From Panax quinquefolius (Eukaryota > Streptophyta > Magnoliopsida > Apiales > Araliaceae), in the NCBI GenBank assembly GCA_020205615.1, contig CM035170.1:63229322-63293321 (forward strand): DNA of 64,000 bases, read 5' to 3'. Shown here one piece after another: positions 47,611-59,397 of the stretch. The position numbers and the translations under genes were made by a program. Below the pieces are notes generated by a model, which worked only from the letters and a program-made list of their open reading frames with translations, ran no database searches and was not told the DNA's origin. How positions within the stretch are numbered: the stretch's first letter is position 1; each line of letters starts with the position of its first letter.

Positions 47611-48798
47611 CTAAGCCTCGGGTGGAGCATCGTCATCCTCGCTCATCTGTAGATCAGAAGGGGGAAAAATTGGCAGAACTAGGGCAGTTGGGAACTGATT
47701 GAGACTAACACCCGGAAACAGCTGGGCGTTCATAGCATTTTGTGCGAGCAAACTGGTCAACCAAATATTTATAGATAACATCTTGGCGCTCAGACAAGTG
47801 GACATTTTGGGCTTCAATATTGTAGAACCAACCATTGACTTCTCTTTGAACAGCTTCGGGAACCACACCTCGATACGCTGGAGACGAGGGACCGTAAGTA
47901 GGTGGAGCCTGGGGTGGTGGAGCTTGAGATTGTTCAGCTTGGGGAATTATGAAACCCAATACCCTAGCGTGGTTTGCTCCACCAGTCCACACTTTGTACC
48001 TGCTGATCAACTTATGGTCCAACACTGGCATAGGCTTTTGGATCATCTCGTCTGACTTCCATTTGACTCCGAACTTATCACATAATACGCAGATGAGAGA
48101 CGGATGTGGTAACCCTCCAGTGGTACTTCCACGAGATGCTCGGAGGACAGATTGCAAAATGAGATGGCCCACATCAATTTTAAATCCTTTGATGATTGAG
48201 TATAAAAGCACTGCACGTTCCCTGGTAACAATGACTCACATGGGTGCCTGGCATGAGTTTTGCGCAAATGAACGCATACCATGCCTTCCCATATAAGCTC
48301 AGATTCGATAGTGGGAAAGTCATGTTTCCAAGTTCATGTACTGTCCATGTGGTGCTCGGCTGACAAAGCTCACGAATTATCTGCTCATAATCTAGCCCAT
48401 CACTCACAAAACTAGCATACTCATCATGAAAACCATCTACTGGCAGTTGATAACATTCATCGAAGTCCTCTTCGCCAATTTCCACTATTTTTCCCCTTAC
48501 AAATACCGTACAGTGATCATGTTCGGGCACGTTGGCGAAAAATTCTTTCACCACTGCAATTACCACGGGATCGGGCTGCGCGGTGAGTGTGAACCAGTTT
48601 TTTCGGCTATCATGACTGCCATGTCGCCATCCTTTGATTGATCCGGTCTGAACCCACGTTCCGGAACCAATGAACGAGTAGCCATGCGGTTGTATCTTTC
48701 TGAGCCATAAGATCGACAAAAACTAGCTGTTTATCAAATCTCGGAGGTGGAGTTGAGGCGGTCCCTGACCCTTCACCACGCTGGCGTTTGAATGCCAT
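47611..48798 (-). pseudogene. Athila accessory ORF (putative plant transposon protein domain), frameshifted
   Basis: The start is the ATG complementary to 48796-48798 (MAFKRQRGEGSG). Successive frames read FDKQLVFVDLMAQK, then VVKEFFANVPEHDHCTVFVRGK, LPLSNLSLYGKAWYAFICAKL and TCSAFILN, then IDVGHLILQSVLRASRG and HPSLICVLCDKFGV, ending in the acidic SEDDDAPPEA. This order matches the protein commonly annotated in plants as a putative plant transposon protein domain and found after pol in Athila elements; its role is not established. At least three frameshifts (near 48700, 48200 and 47850) break it. Confidence 0.62.
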
Positions 48799-48822
48799 GT
48801 CAGAAATTCTGCAATTACAAGC

Positions 48823-48842
48823 ATATATATATATATATATAT
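48823..48842. repeat. (AT)n microsatellite
   Basis: About ten AT units just upstream of the accessory ORF start. Confidence 0.9.
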
Positions 48843-50242
48843 TAGTGTTGAACAAAATTTGAATTTTTATAAACTTATGTATGAAAAATATGTGGAAATT
48901 GAGCACATTGGTGGGGGCGGCGCTTGACAAAAAAACGCTAGCGCATGTACAATTGTGCCGATTGAAGTCATGGACTCTTCAGTTACTAGAATTAGCAAAA
49001 CAAACACAAGAGATGCCCAAAAGGTTTATTATGGATTGCAATATGAGACATGCATGTATCAATATAGTGTAATTCTCCCCACTCCAATTTACTATGTGCA
49101 ATGATAGCCATGAATATGTGCTACAGTAGAGTGAAACCATTGTGGTGGCAAGATGGTCTAGAATAGTAGTGCTTGGACATGGTGATACATGTGCATGTGG
49201 ACAAGATCAATGGTTCAGGCAATTCATTAAAAATCTAAGAGGAAACTCATACATTACTCAGAATTTCACTAAGTTACTATCAATTCATACCTCTTGTTAG
49301 TCAAAAATATCCCATGACTGCAATCTCTACTTACAAGTGAGAAAATTATGGCTATTATGCAATATAGAAACAAGAGAAGGATGATGCATATCCGGATGAA
49401 GAACACTCACCAATTACATCAATACCCATGCTTGTTGCACAAAAATGGAATTAGAACATACAACATACCTTGGTAGATGATCGTGAGAGAGATGCGAATT
49501 ATGGCACTATTGCAGGACTTAATCCTAGAATTTGATGAGCAAGGCTTACAATTTTCGGTGTATCCAATTGAGAGATTAAGAGTCGTGACTGAGATGGATG
49601 GGTGGAATTGTGATACTTAAAAGAAGTAAATTAGGGAACCGTTCAGCTGTTATAAAAATGTGTAGGACTCTTGAACGCATACAACGCCGGGCGCTTAAGA
49701 TATAATGTGGGACAATGCGCCGAGTATACTGGGCATCGATAGAGTTGTGTTCAAGGCTAAGCGCCCTGTATTTGTGATATATATCTTCATGGAGCGCCCG
49801 GGCACTGTAGGTCAGTAGCTCATGGATGGGGCTAGCGTCGGTATTGTGACCTGACACAAGCTTTGTGGGCAAGGCCAAGGCCAGGTCATAAAGACGTTCA
49901 AGAAGTCCATAGCGCCAGGGCCCTTGAATTGCCCTTAGAGACAGCGTCGGGGAGCTCGTAGTCAGTGGCTTCTAGGTTGGGCTAGCGCCGGGGCGCTATG
50001 GGTTAAGCAATGTGCAGCGCCGGGGCGCTGGGCTGCCGTGGCTCATGTTGCCTGCAATGTATAAGTTCAAGAATCTGCATGAAGAGAGACAATTCAGACT
50101 GCGTTCCCCATAACGTTGAAAACTAAGTATAATGAAAATAAAATAAATAACCAAAATAAAATAAAATTAAAAAGGAAAATGATTAGGTTGCCTCCCAATA
50201 AGCGCTTGGTTTACTGTCGTCGGACCAACTTTGCTGGTATGT
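48843..50242. other. Spacer between accessory ORF and pol with a cluster of GCGCC dyads
   Basis: No supported gene. Between 49680 and 50045 the arm pair GCGCC...GGCGC recurs: agcgccggggcgct at about 49983 and 50016, and shorter variants near 49687, 49794 and 49908. The same motif occurs in the Athila LTR at about 56793 (tagcgccccggcgctatt). Local GC content is much higher than the surroundings. Confidence 0.65.
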
Positions 50243-52540
50243 TCAATTTTCCACTGAGTCGGAGAGGTTCATGACCGTAGTTTGACGTTCAATGGGTCCA
50301 CTCCAGTAATGTTTGAGTCTTTGACCGTTAACCTTGAATAGGCAATTTGAATTTGGTTTTTCGATCTCGATGTTACCATGTGGTGCAACAGACACGACTG
50401 TAAAAGGACCTAACCAACGTGATTTCAGTTTTCCAGGAAATAAATGTAATCTCGAGTTGAAAAGCAAGACTTGTTGGCCCGGTTCAAATGTTTTATTGAG
50501 AATTTTCTTATCATGCCAAGCTTTGACTTTCTCCTTATAGAGTTTTGCGTTTTCATAAGCGTTGAAGCGGAATTCATCCATCTCGTTCAACTGCAGTAAC
50601 CTTTTCTCACCTGCTGCTTGTTCATCAAAATTGAGCTTCTGAATGGCCCAGTGTGCACTATACTCAAGCTCGACTGGGAGGTGGCACGCCTTTCTGTAAA
50701 CCATTCGATAACGTGACATGCCGATCGAATTCTTGTATGTTGTACGATATGCCCATAAAGCATCGTCAAGACGTAAAGACCAATCTTTTCGTGATGGATT
50801 GACCACTTTTTCCAGAATTCTCTTGACCTCCCTATTCGAGACCTCAGCTTGGCCATTAGTTTGGGGATGATACGCAGCTGCGATTTTATGATGAACCCCA
50901 TACTTCACTAATAATTTTGTGAACTGCTTGTTACAAAAATAAGTTCCCTCATCACTTATTATTGCTCGCGGAGTCCCAAATCGCGTGAAGATATTTTTCT
51001 TTAAGAATCGAAGGACGACGTTAGCATCATTTGTGGGCAAAGCTGCGGCTTCTACACATTTGGACACATAATCCACCACCGACAAAATATACTGATTATT
51101 AAAAGATGAGGGGAACGGTCCCATGAAATTGATTCCCCAGACGTCGAACAGCTCTACCTCCAATATAGAGTTGAGTGACATTTCATTTCGCTTGGAGATA
51201 TTACCTACGCGTTGGCATCGATCACACTTTAGCACATAGAGATATGCATCCTTGAATAACGAAGGCCAGTAGAATCCTGATTGTAACACCTTAGCCGTAG
51301 TTTGATCACCGGAATAATGACCTCCATAATCGGATGAGTGGCAATGAGCCAAGATACTGTCCATCTCTTCATGTGGCACACAACGTCTAATCATTTGATC
51401 CGCGCAGGCTTTAAACAAGAACGGTTCATCCCAATAGTACTGCTTCACGTCATGGAGGAATTTCTTTCGTTGTTGCGAGTTCAACTCCGGTGGTAACACC
51501 TTAGCAACCACATAGTTCACATAATCAACATACCAAGGAAGTGTTGTGGTTACTCGGAGAAGTTGTTCGTCTGGAAATTTCTCGTTAATCAATGCATTGT
51601 CTTTCCTCTGCACCTCATCATTTTCCAACCGCGAAAGATGATCTGCTACTTGATTTTCTATACCCTTTCTATCCCGGATCTCCAAATCAAATTCTTGCAG
51701 CAATAATACCCACCGTATTAACCTCGGTTTGACATCCTTCTTCTCGATCAAATATTTGATTGCAGAATGATCCGTGTAGACAATGACCTTGGTCCCGATG
51801 AGGTATGCTCTGAATTTGTCAAAGGCAAACACAACTTCAAGTAGTTCTTTTTCGGTGGTTGTGTAGTTCAACTGAGCATCTGTCAACGTCTTGCTTGAGT
51901 AATAGATTGTGTGGAAAATTTTGTCGTGACGTTGACCCAAAACTGCTCCCACTGCATAGTCGCTGGCGTCGCACATCAATTCGAATGGTAAAGACCAATC
52001 GGGCGCCACAATGATCGGAGTAGATACCAACTTCTTCTTTAAAATTTCGAACGCCTCGATACATGACTGATCTATTTTGAAGGGCACATCTTTCTCTAAT
52101 AGGGAACACAAGGGTTTTGAAATTTTTGAAAAATCTTTAATGAAACGTCTGTAGAAACTCGCATGTCCCAAGAAGCTCCGGATTCCCTTCACAGATGATG
52201 GAGGTGGTAATTTCTCAATAGTCTCAATCTTTGCTTTATCCACCTCTAATCCTGCTGCAGAAACCCTATGCCCGAGAATAATCCCTTCTTTCACCATAAA
52301 GTGGCATTTTTCCCAGTTAAGAACCAGATTAGTCTCCACGCATCGTTTCAATACTAACATCAGATTTTTCAAGCAAAGATCAAAGCTATCACCAAACACC
52401 AAAAAATCATCCATAAATACCTCCAAATTTTTCTCGACCATGTCGGAGAAGATCGCCATCATGCATCCGCTGAAAGGTTGCTGGTGCATTGCATAAACCA
52501 AAAGACATTCGCTGAAATGCAAAACGTAACATATGGGCAT
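50243..52540 (-). CDS. Pol of Athila-like element: RT (second half), RNase H and integrase
   Basis: A 765-codon open frame. In order: the RT catalytic box [14 protein letters not shown] (about residue 40), [13 protein letters not shown] and [19 protein letters not shown]; RNase H with [16 protein letters not shown] and [18 protein letters not shown]; a zinc-binding integrase N-domain ending CDRCQR; then the core with [11 protein letters not shown] and [17 protein letters not shown]. At the first catalytic position the usual Asp is replaced: GINFMGPF rather than GIDFMGPF. Loss of that acid should abolish integration. The C-terminal GPF module ([11 protein letters not shown]) is present. The first 26 or so codons are out of the true frame. 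Confidence 0.9.
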   Translation of the reverse strand: MPICYVLHFSECLLVYAMHQQPFSGCMMAIFSDMVEKNLEVFMDDFLVFGDSFDLCLKNLMLVLKRCVETNLVLNWEKCHFMVKEGIILGHRVSAAGLEVDKAKIETIEKLPPPSSVKGIRSFLGHASFYRRFIKDFSKISKPLCSLLEKDVPFKIDQSCIEAFEILKKKLVSTPIIVAPDWSLPFELMCDASDYAVGAVLGQRHDKIFHTIYYSSKTLTDAQLNYTTTEKELLEVVFAFDKFRAYLIGTKVIVYTDHSAIKYLIEKKDVKPRLIRWVLLLQEFDLEIRDRKGIENQVADHLSRLENDEVQRKDNALINEKFPDEQLLRVTTTLPWYVDYVNYVVAKVLPPELNSQQRKKFLHDVKQYYWDEPFLFKACADQMIRRCVPHEEMDSILAHCHSSDYGGHYSGDQTTAKVLQSGFYWPSLFKDAYLYVLKCDRCQRVGNISKRNEMSLNSILEVELFDVWGINFMGPFPSSFNNQYILSVVDYVSKCVEAAALPTNDANVVLRFLKKNIFTRFGTPRAIISDEGTYFCNKQFTKLLVKYGVHHKIAAAYHPQTNGQAEVSNREVKRILEKVVNPSRKDWSLRLDDALWAYRTTYKNSIGMSRYRMVYRKACHLPVELEYSAHWAIQKLNFDEQAAGEKRLLQLNEMDEFRFNAYENAKLYKEKVKAWHDKKILNKTFEPGQQVLLFNSRLHLFPGKLKSRWLGPFTVVSVAPHGNIEIEKPNSNCLFKVNGQRLKHYWSGPIERQTTVMNLSDSVEN

Positions 52541-53430
52541 GTTAATGTCATTTTCTCTTGATCCTCCGGTGCTATAGCAATTTGATTATATCCAGAATAA
52601 CCATCCAAGAGACAATAGAACTGATGTCCCGCTAGCCTATCCAGCATCTGATCAATGAATGGTAAGGGGAAGTGATCCTTGCGTGTGGCTTTATTTAGCT
52701 TATGGTAGTCCATGCATACTCTCCATCCTGTCACTGTTCGAGTAGGGATGAGCTCATTAGCTTCATTCTTCACCACTGTCATACCCCCTTTCTTTGGTAC
52801 GCATTGTACAGGACTTACCCATGAACTATCTGAGATCGGGTAAATAATGCCAGCATCCAACCACTTTATAATCTCCTTTTTCACCACCTCTTTCATGATG
52901 GGGTTTAGCCTTCTTTGCATCTCGATGGTTGGTTTTGCCCCCTCTTCCATTAAGATTTTATGTATACAGAATGATGGGCTAATACCTCGAATATCCGCTA
53001 TAGTCCATCCAATTGCTGTTTTGAATTCTCGTAAGACCCGTAGCAGTGTTTCCTTTTGCGTATAAGTTAATTCTGTCGAAATAATTACTGGTAGGGTATC
53101 GTCTTTTCCCAAATAGGCATACTGCAAATGGGGTGGTAATGGCTTTAATTCTAGCACTGGTGGTTCTTCTATTGATGGTTTGAACTTTTTACCTTCCGCT
53201 TCGGGCCTCTCTATGGTGTCAAAGGATTGAGTGCTTTTCCGAAAAACTGACGGTGTGTCTAGCCATTTGACATATTCGATATCCTCTTCGCTACCATATT
53301 CGTCTGCCCCGAGCAAAATAGATTCAAGTGGGTCCTCCGAAAAAGTTGAGCTGAATTTATGATTCACCAATTCCTCCATGATATCAACCCGCATACATTC
53401 ACCTTTTTCTTTTGGGTACGACATTGACTT
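52459..53430 (-). pseudogene. Pol of Athila-like element: linker and RT first half
   Basis: 321 codons. After an acidic linker come VLELKPLPPHLQYAYLG, then the RT fingers with GGMTVVKNEANELIPTRT, WRVCMDYHKLNKATRKDHFPLP and [20 protein letters not shown]. The frame is lost just after MTLTCPY, before the usual FG motif, and RT resumes in the 50243-52540 frame. Two small indels lie between about 52460 and 52535. Upstream it overlaps the protease frame by 61 bp, which points to another indel near 53430. Confidence 0.88.
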
Positions 53431-54680
53431 GAAAACACGTTAAAGGTGACCTGTTGATCTTCAACTCGCATTGTCAATTCACCTTTTTGAACATCAATCA
53501 ATGTTCTGCCTGTTGCCAAAAATGGTCGCCCAAGAATGATCGGAATCTCACTGTCTACTTCACAATCCAGAATAAAGAAATCTGTGGGGAAGATGAATTT
53601 ATCCACTTTTACTAACACATCTTCAACTATACCTCGTGGATATGTAACCGATCTATCCGCTAGCTGCAAACTGATATTCGTTGGGCGTGGAGCCTGAAGT
53701 CCAAACTGGCTGTAGATGGATAATGGCATTAGATTTATACTGGCCCCCAAATCACATAATGCTCGTCCCGAAAACTGATTTCCAATCTCACACGGTATAT
53801 TAAAGCTACCTGGGTCCTTGAGCTTTGGCGGTAATTTATTCTGAATGATAGCACTGCATTCCTCCGTCAATGCTACTGTTTCAAATTCACCCAATTTTCT
53901 CTTCTTCGACAAAACCTCCTTCATAAACTTCGCGTAACTCGGCATTTGTTCCAAGGCTTCGGCGAAGGGGATGTTGATATGCAATTTCTTGAAGATATCC
54001 AAAAATCGTGAGAACTGCTTATCTAACTTGGATTTTTGAAATCTCCGCGGATACGGTATGGGGGGCATTGTACTAGTTGGTTCTGAATTTTTCTGCTGTG
54101 AGGTCTCCTCTTGATGCTTTTCGGTCTCCACCACTTTCTCTGTTTCAATTGATGCCTTGTCCTCTATTTCCCTATCCGTGTCTGACTCTTGTAGTTCTTT
54201 CCCACTTCGTAGAGTTACCGCTTTACAATGCTCATCTCTGCCCGGGTTTTGCTCGGTGTCGCTTGGAAGTGTTCCAAGTGGTCGATTATTCAATGCATGT
54301 GCCATTTGTCCCATTTGATTTTCCAGGTTTTTGATCGATGTAGTCTGACTTTGTATACTCAACTCCATTTGATTCAATCTTTTATCACTCTCCTCACTCC
54401 TTTTCTCAGTTGCTTTAACAAATCTTTCCAAGGCTTCTTCCCATCTTGCTTTCCGCACAGGTTGTTGTGTTTGGTTTTGAAACCCAGGATTGTTTTGTGG
54501 TCTTGGTGCTTGTTCCGCAGCTTGGTTATTACTCCATGAGAACCCAGGATGATTTCTCCACCCTGGATTATATGTATTTTGATTTGGATAAGGCTGAGTA
54601 GACCGACTATAACTCCCCACATATTGTCTTTGTCTCAAAGATTTATGGCACATTGATCCGTAGTATGGCCCCCAACACAT
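53364..54680 (-). CDS. Athila-like Gag C-terminal region and protease
   Basis: 438 codons. The N part has YNPGWRNHPGFSWSNNQAAE, typical after the zinc knuckle in Athila Gag, followed by a helical stretch with KRLNQMELSIQSQTTSIKNL. Then VTLRSGKEL and a charged linker, the KLHINIPFAEALEQMPSYAKF block, and the protease with ALCDLGASINLMPLSIY (DLGAS is the usual Athila form of the active site) and IILGRPFLATG. The first codons are out of frame relative to the knuckle, which in the sister copy reads CEICVGGHTTDQC. Confidence 0.88.
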   Translation of the reverse strand: MCWGPYYGSMCHKSLRQRQYVGSYSRSTQPYPNQNTYNPGWRNHPGFSWSNNQAAEQAPRPQNNPGFQNQTQQPVRKARWEEALERFVKATEKRSEESDKRLNQMELSIQSQTTSIKNLENQMGQMAHALNNRPLGTLPSDTEQNPGRDEHCKAVTLRSGKELQESDTDREIEDKASIETEKVVETEKHQEETSQQKNSEPTSTMPPIPYPRRFQKSKLDKQFSRFLDIFKKLHINIPFAEALEQMPSYAKFMKEVLSKKRKLGEFETVALTEECSAIIQNKLPPKLKDPGSFNIPCEIGNQFSGRALCDLGASINLMPLSIYSQFGLQAPRPTNISLQLADRSVTYPRGIVEDVLVKVDKFIFPTDFFILDCEVDSEIPIILGRPFLATGRTLIDVQKGELTMRVEDQQVTFNVFSSQCRTQKKKVNVCGLISWRNW

Positions 54681-54733
54681 ATTTCACAAACCATAGCTAC
54701 CTGCTGAGTGGATTGTAGACGCAGTAATTCTAT

Positions 54734-55612
54734 CTACTTAGCCATTGCGGTCACTTGTACTTGTAAGGATGTTATCGCATCCACATCATACTTTTTCGCT
54801 GTTTTTGGAGGATTAGACCTAGTCATGGGCCACTGATAGTTATTGGTGGCCATCGTTTCTAACAACTGATATGCCTCGTCTAAATTTTTAGACATAATCG
54901 CTCCTCCTGCTGTTGCGTCAATACTTGCCCTCGTAGATGCTTGTAAACCATCACAAAATATCCCCAATTGCATCCACTATGGAATTCCATGGTGTGGGCA
55001 CTTGCGGAGCATTTTCTTAAACCTTTCCCACGCCTTATACAACGATTCAGAATCAAACTGTGCGAAGGTATGAATGTCATTCCGTAGTTTTGCTGACTTT
55101 GCTGGTGGGAAAAACTTAGCTAGAAATTTTTGAGCTAAGTCGTCCCAAGTGCGGATTGAGTCAGGAGGCTGAGAGTATAACCAACTTCGTGCTTTGTCTT
55201 TCAAAGTAAATGGGAACATTCTCAGCCTTGTAGCATCTTCCGACACATTGTTGAATTTGAAGGTGTCGCATACTTCCAAGAAACTCAAGATATGCTCATT
55301 CGGATCATCTAACGAACTACCCCCAAACTGACATTGATTCTGAAGCATCTGAATGGTTGCTGGTTTAATCTCAAAAGTGTTGGCATTGATTGCCGGTCTC
55401 CTAATGCTCGACTGTATATCCGTGACATTCGGCATAACATAGTCCCGAAGTGGTTTCTGATCGTTCCCTGCCATGTTCACTGGAATTTCTTGTTCCTCCA
55501 GTCTTTCTTCCTCGGGTGATACCGCACTAGTCGATTGCCCTTTCCGGAACTTCCTTTCAATCTCGTCTGTATAAGGAAAAAGTTCCCTTCTTGCCCTTGA
55601 TCTAGTGTGCAT
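54734..55612 (-). pseudogene. Athila-like Gag N-terminal and capsid region, one nonsense codon
   Basis: Start MHTRSRARRELFPYTDEIE at 55612. Capsid blocks: QFGGSSLDDPNEHILSFLEVC, MFPFTLKDKARSWLY, TWDDLAQKFLAKFFPPAK, and WERFKKMLRKCPHHGIP. A TAG at 54974-54976 follows HHGIP where the sister copy encodes Gln (CAG), consistent with a C-to-T change at a CHG site. The frame then continues from WMQLGIFCDGLQ to the stop at 54734. Otherwise intact. Confidence 0.9.
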
Positions 55613-55740
55613 ACACTTGCAAAGAATTCCTGCGAAAACAAGAAGGAAAATAAGTAACGTTTAAATTAAGACCGAATTGATTATAACTAATATGGAATTA
55701 ATATTAACAAAGAAGTCCCCTACAGAATAGCGTAAAAACT

Positions 55741-57011
55741 TGTTGATCGATTTCACAATCAATGAATACATGCAAGTATACACGGTCAACAAGTAATAAA
55801 GTGATAAATTAGAGTGTCGATCCCTCAGAGAATTCCAATTAATAAACTCCAACTACTAGTACTGTATCAATCCAATTTTATTTATACAACCAAAACTTGT
55901 GATTATTAAAACTAAGAAAACTAATTTTGAATAAGACAAAAAATTATGCTAAAAGAAAACAAAGAACAAATTAAGAATTATTTGAATGAAGATGAACGAT
56001 AATTAAGACTCCAATTTCCCCAATTATGATTGCTAAATCAATTATCCAATTATCCCAATTATTATGTCTACTGAATTGTTAATTGGAATTCTCAAATGCC
56101 AAAAGCCCTCTCTCGAGTGATCAATTGCCTTCTATTTAACCCAAATTAATTTTGCTACATCTCTATGCAAAACAATTGAATTAAACTCGTTACAATCCCA
56201 ATTCCTTATGTGTTATATGCGGCAAATAGATATTCTCATTCTATTCACAAACCTAATTATTCACTATGCAAATAACTAAGTCACATGTCACCCTGCCCAG
56301 TTCTAACTCTAGAATTCCTCTCTCGATTCCTTCTAGAGTAACACGGTAATTATTAGTCAGATAATTAATCAATCAGCACACAGCAAGATGAACAATTCAC
56401 TTCAACATAAATAATTGGAATAAATTAAATAATCAATCCATAACCATAAAAGGTTCCATTGGAATCTTAATAAAAGGAATTAGTTCATGACAGAATTAAA
56501 AACCACAAATAATTGATAAATCATCCTTAATGAGTTACACAATTTTAAAAGAATAAAGAAGAAGAAGAACTCTAAGCTGTAAGCCTTCAGATCTGCTCTT
56601 GCTCCTTGATCAATCTCCAATTGTGTAGAATCGAGTCCCAATTCAATAAAAAGAAATCTTATATACTCCCCTTCTTGATCCACAATCCAATTGCCCATCA
56701 ACCTCCTCAAATAACCACCTCCATATTATTTTAATGCAAAGTCAACGTCAGTCAACGCGCATCCATTGACCAGCCGAGCCGAGCCTTAGCGCCCCGGCGC
56801 TATTATTAGCCCATGAGGCAAATACCAAATCATGATCATGCGTAACTTTGACAATCCTTCCATTTCTAGCCCAAATGCTCCCAAACGTTCCAACAGCGCA
56901 CAATCCTGCCACAACACAACTTGAACAAGTAAAATGACTCTAAAATGCTTTGGACACACAACAAATTAAGGTCAAACATAACCAATTCCTGGGTATATCA
57001 CCAAATCATCA
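55741..57011 (-). repeat. Athila-like 5' LTR (copy c, 1.27 kb)
   Basis: It runs TGTTGATCG to AAATCATCA. It is collinear with copy b; differences cluster at a few short patches (for example 56375-56390 and 56755-56850), where one copy looks scrambled relative to the other. The primer site to its left (about 55716-55734) is corrupted. Confidence 0.87.
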
Positions 57012-59174
57012 CATGAATAGTAACTCATGAATAGTAAACCCGACACAAAAAGGTGGAAATTCCACAATAAAATCCATATCAATATTTCGGTATAATGATA
57101 TTGAAAGAATAATATTTCTTAAGCTTATAAATAATTTATTTAAATTGTTTACACTTTACTAATTAATGCATTTAATCATTCTAAAATGCCAAACTCATAA
57201 GATTTCATCACCAATAACCAAAAACCCTCATCAACAATTTACATATACCTCATATAGGATTCTCAAGCCATAAAATTCTATTTTCCAATTTTTTTACTTC
57301 ACATAACATATTTAATTCATTTACTCATAACCATTCTATTTTCATGAAAAATACCAAATCAGTTCCAAAAATATTTCTTTTTTGGGATTTAGCAGAATAT
57401 AGTCTCATATTGAATATATATTTTTCTCAGAATTTTTAAAATTCATTTACTATTTTTCATATGGCTAAAACCACCGAATATTTAGACATTTATCATAAAT
57501 TGTACTTTTATCCAAAAATTTCGAAATTCACAGAGTACACTGATATTATATAGATATATTTTCAATAAAAATTTCATCAATTTTGGAGTTAACCACAAGG
57601 AGTTATAAGCGGTTACTTTTAAAATAGTCTTTTCTCATAAAATTCATAACTCTTAATCTATATATCCAAAAATCGCCATTTTTGGACACAATCAAGAAAA
57701 CTCATCAAATTATCATTTTAAATTTTTCTAGAATTTTCTGAAGGTCGGAAGAAGTACGAATTGAAAAACATAATAACCCTTAAAATCCCTTACCTCAAAA
57801 TAGCAGTACTTCTGACTTGAATATTGGATAACGCTGAACGAACTTGCGCCGTATAGCAACACTCAAGATATCTAAATACTCATAAAAATATGCTTGATAA
57901 TATAGAGAGAGAAAACTTATGTTTCTGTTGTGATTTTCAATTCTAACTTAGCCCTCTATTTATAGAAAAATGTTAGAACATCAAAGGAGACTAAAATAAT
58001 AAAATATTATTATTTATAACCAATTCTTCTACGCATGCAATATTAGACCAAGACCAGCCACCACCTTAGAAAAATTTCCAGCAGCCCACATGTTGATAAC
58101 CAAAGTGGGTCCCACCCATAAATTTAATAAAATTTATTTTATTTTCCGAAACTTCAACAATTTATAGAAAATAGACGTTTATCAGAAAAATATGAATTTT
58201 ATATCCATTCTATCTGAAATCAAATTCTCTACAACTTTGTAGCTTTGAGTTTTTCCAAATTCCAAACCGAAAATATCCGAAATCCACAAACGGATGATTT
58301 TTAATACCTCCACACCGACAAAATACTGATAAAACACCTCAGCATTAATTTCTTCATTTATAACCACATAAAATAAATAAATCCATCATTTATATCCACA
58401 TCAAATAAATATTTCCTTATCATATAAATTAATAATTAATTATTCACAAATAATATTACAGAATCACAATTATGACAACCAGGCCATTCCCAAGAAAGAG
58501 GGGGCTTTCCAATAAGGATTTCTCCTTACTGGCGCGCAATTAGGTGACCATACCTCTCCTTGACAGAACTTTCTAGACATTGCCAATAATGCTATCTAAT
58601 AATATTATTCAAATAATATGAATTATTGATCTGATAATGGAGATACTGTGCAGTGACAATTATTAAAACAATAATAATATAAAATATCAACGCAGTAATT
58701 ATTGAATCAATAAAATATTGAACAGTAATTACTGTAATAATTATTGAGTAGTGTCTTCTTACGTAAGGATCAATAATTCAAAAAAATACTGCATGCAATA
58801 CCGCAAGTGGCACGTGCAATAACGCAGACATTCTTGTATTTTAACCACCGGTATTCCAACAAAGTGTTAACTCAGTAACAACTATGTCGTTATTTGTAAA
58901 AACTCAAATTTTATCATTTTTTTCATGAACGCTTATTCGTTATGGGGCCCACAATGGTCTTTGCTGGCCGCATTTAATATTTTCCAATGAAAAGAATATT
59001 CCACGACCAAACGAATATTTCCCACAATTGAATATTTTATAACCACTTCATGTATTTTGAAAAAAAATTCATATTTCACCCTTAACTTTAAACTTTTATC
59101 AATTTAATCATTTACTGAATTGTAATTATAAGAAAAATTGAATACTTTTATTTCATAAAATTCAGGGTCTTACA
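57012..59174 (-). repeat. LTR Y4, right fragment
   Basis: It begins catgaatagtaactc, in the same array that ends at 43306, and proceeds through the Y-specific AT-rich stretch (57110-57770), donor-like ttacct at about 57790, TATA motif (57956-57965) and the end caggGTCTTACA. Between 57985 and 58300 it differs from Y1/Y2 and is closer to B LTRs, so it is a mosaic. Confidence 0.83.
57956..57965 (-). promoter_or_regulatory. TATA box of LTR Y4
   Basis: CTATAAATAG on the minus strand in the conserved promoter block. Confidence 0.55.
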
Positions 59175-59217
59175 ATCAGGTTGTAGGTCAAGTCTGCTTC
59201 GGCGTGCTAACATTTTC

Positions 59218-59227
59218 CTATAAATAG
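59218..59227 (+). promoter_or_regulatory. TATA box of element D
   Basis: CTATAAATAG followed by agggctaagttagaattg. It lies only 43 bp inside the truncated LTR, so most upstream promoter sequence is missing. Confidence 0.6.
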
Positions 59228-59397
59228 AGGGCTAAGTTAGAATTGAAAATCACACCAGAAACAAGTTTTCTCTCTTTCTCTCTATATATTATTGAGCGTA
59301 TTTTGTGAGTATTTTGATACTTTGAGAATTGCTATTCAGCACAAGTTTTATTCAGACTCATATCTGATATTCCGATCAGAAGTACTGTTCGTTTGAG

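Larger units (their letters stand above)
43307..57011 (-). mobile_element. Athila-like Ty3/gypsy complex with three LTRs (minus strand)
   Basis: LTRs start TGTTGATCGATTTCACAATC on the + strand at 43307 (truncated), 45112 and 55741. The full element is 45112-57011: 3' LTR, extra ORF, pol, protease/gag, degraded primer site, 5' LTR. To its left a deleted copy retains only part of an LTR, gag and a primer site. The tRNA-Asp-type primer site, Athila-type Gag, DLGAS protease and extra post-pol ORF place it in the Athila/Tat branch. Flanking bases gtaac and catga do not match, although both sides lie in the same 14-bp array. Confidence 0.9.

Noticed and set aside
54077..54539. Plus-strand open frames opposite Athila gag/protease
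   Set aside because: Antisense shadows of a clearly coding minus-strand region.
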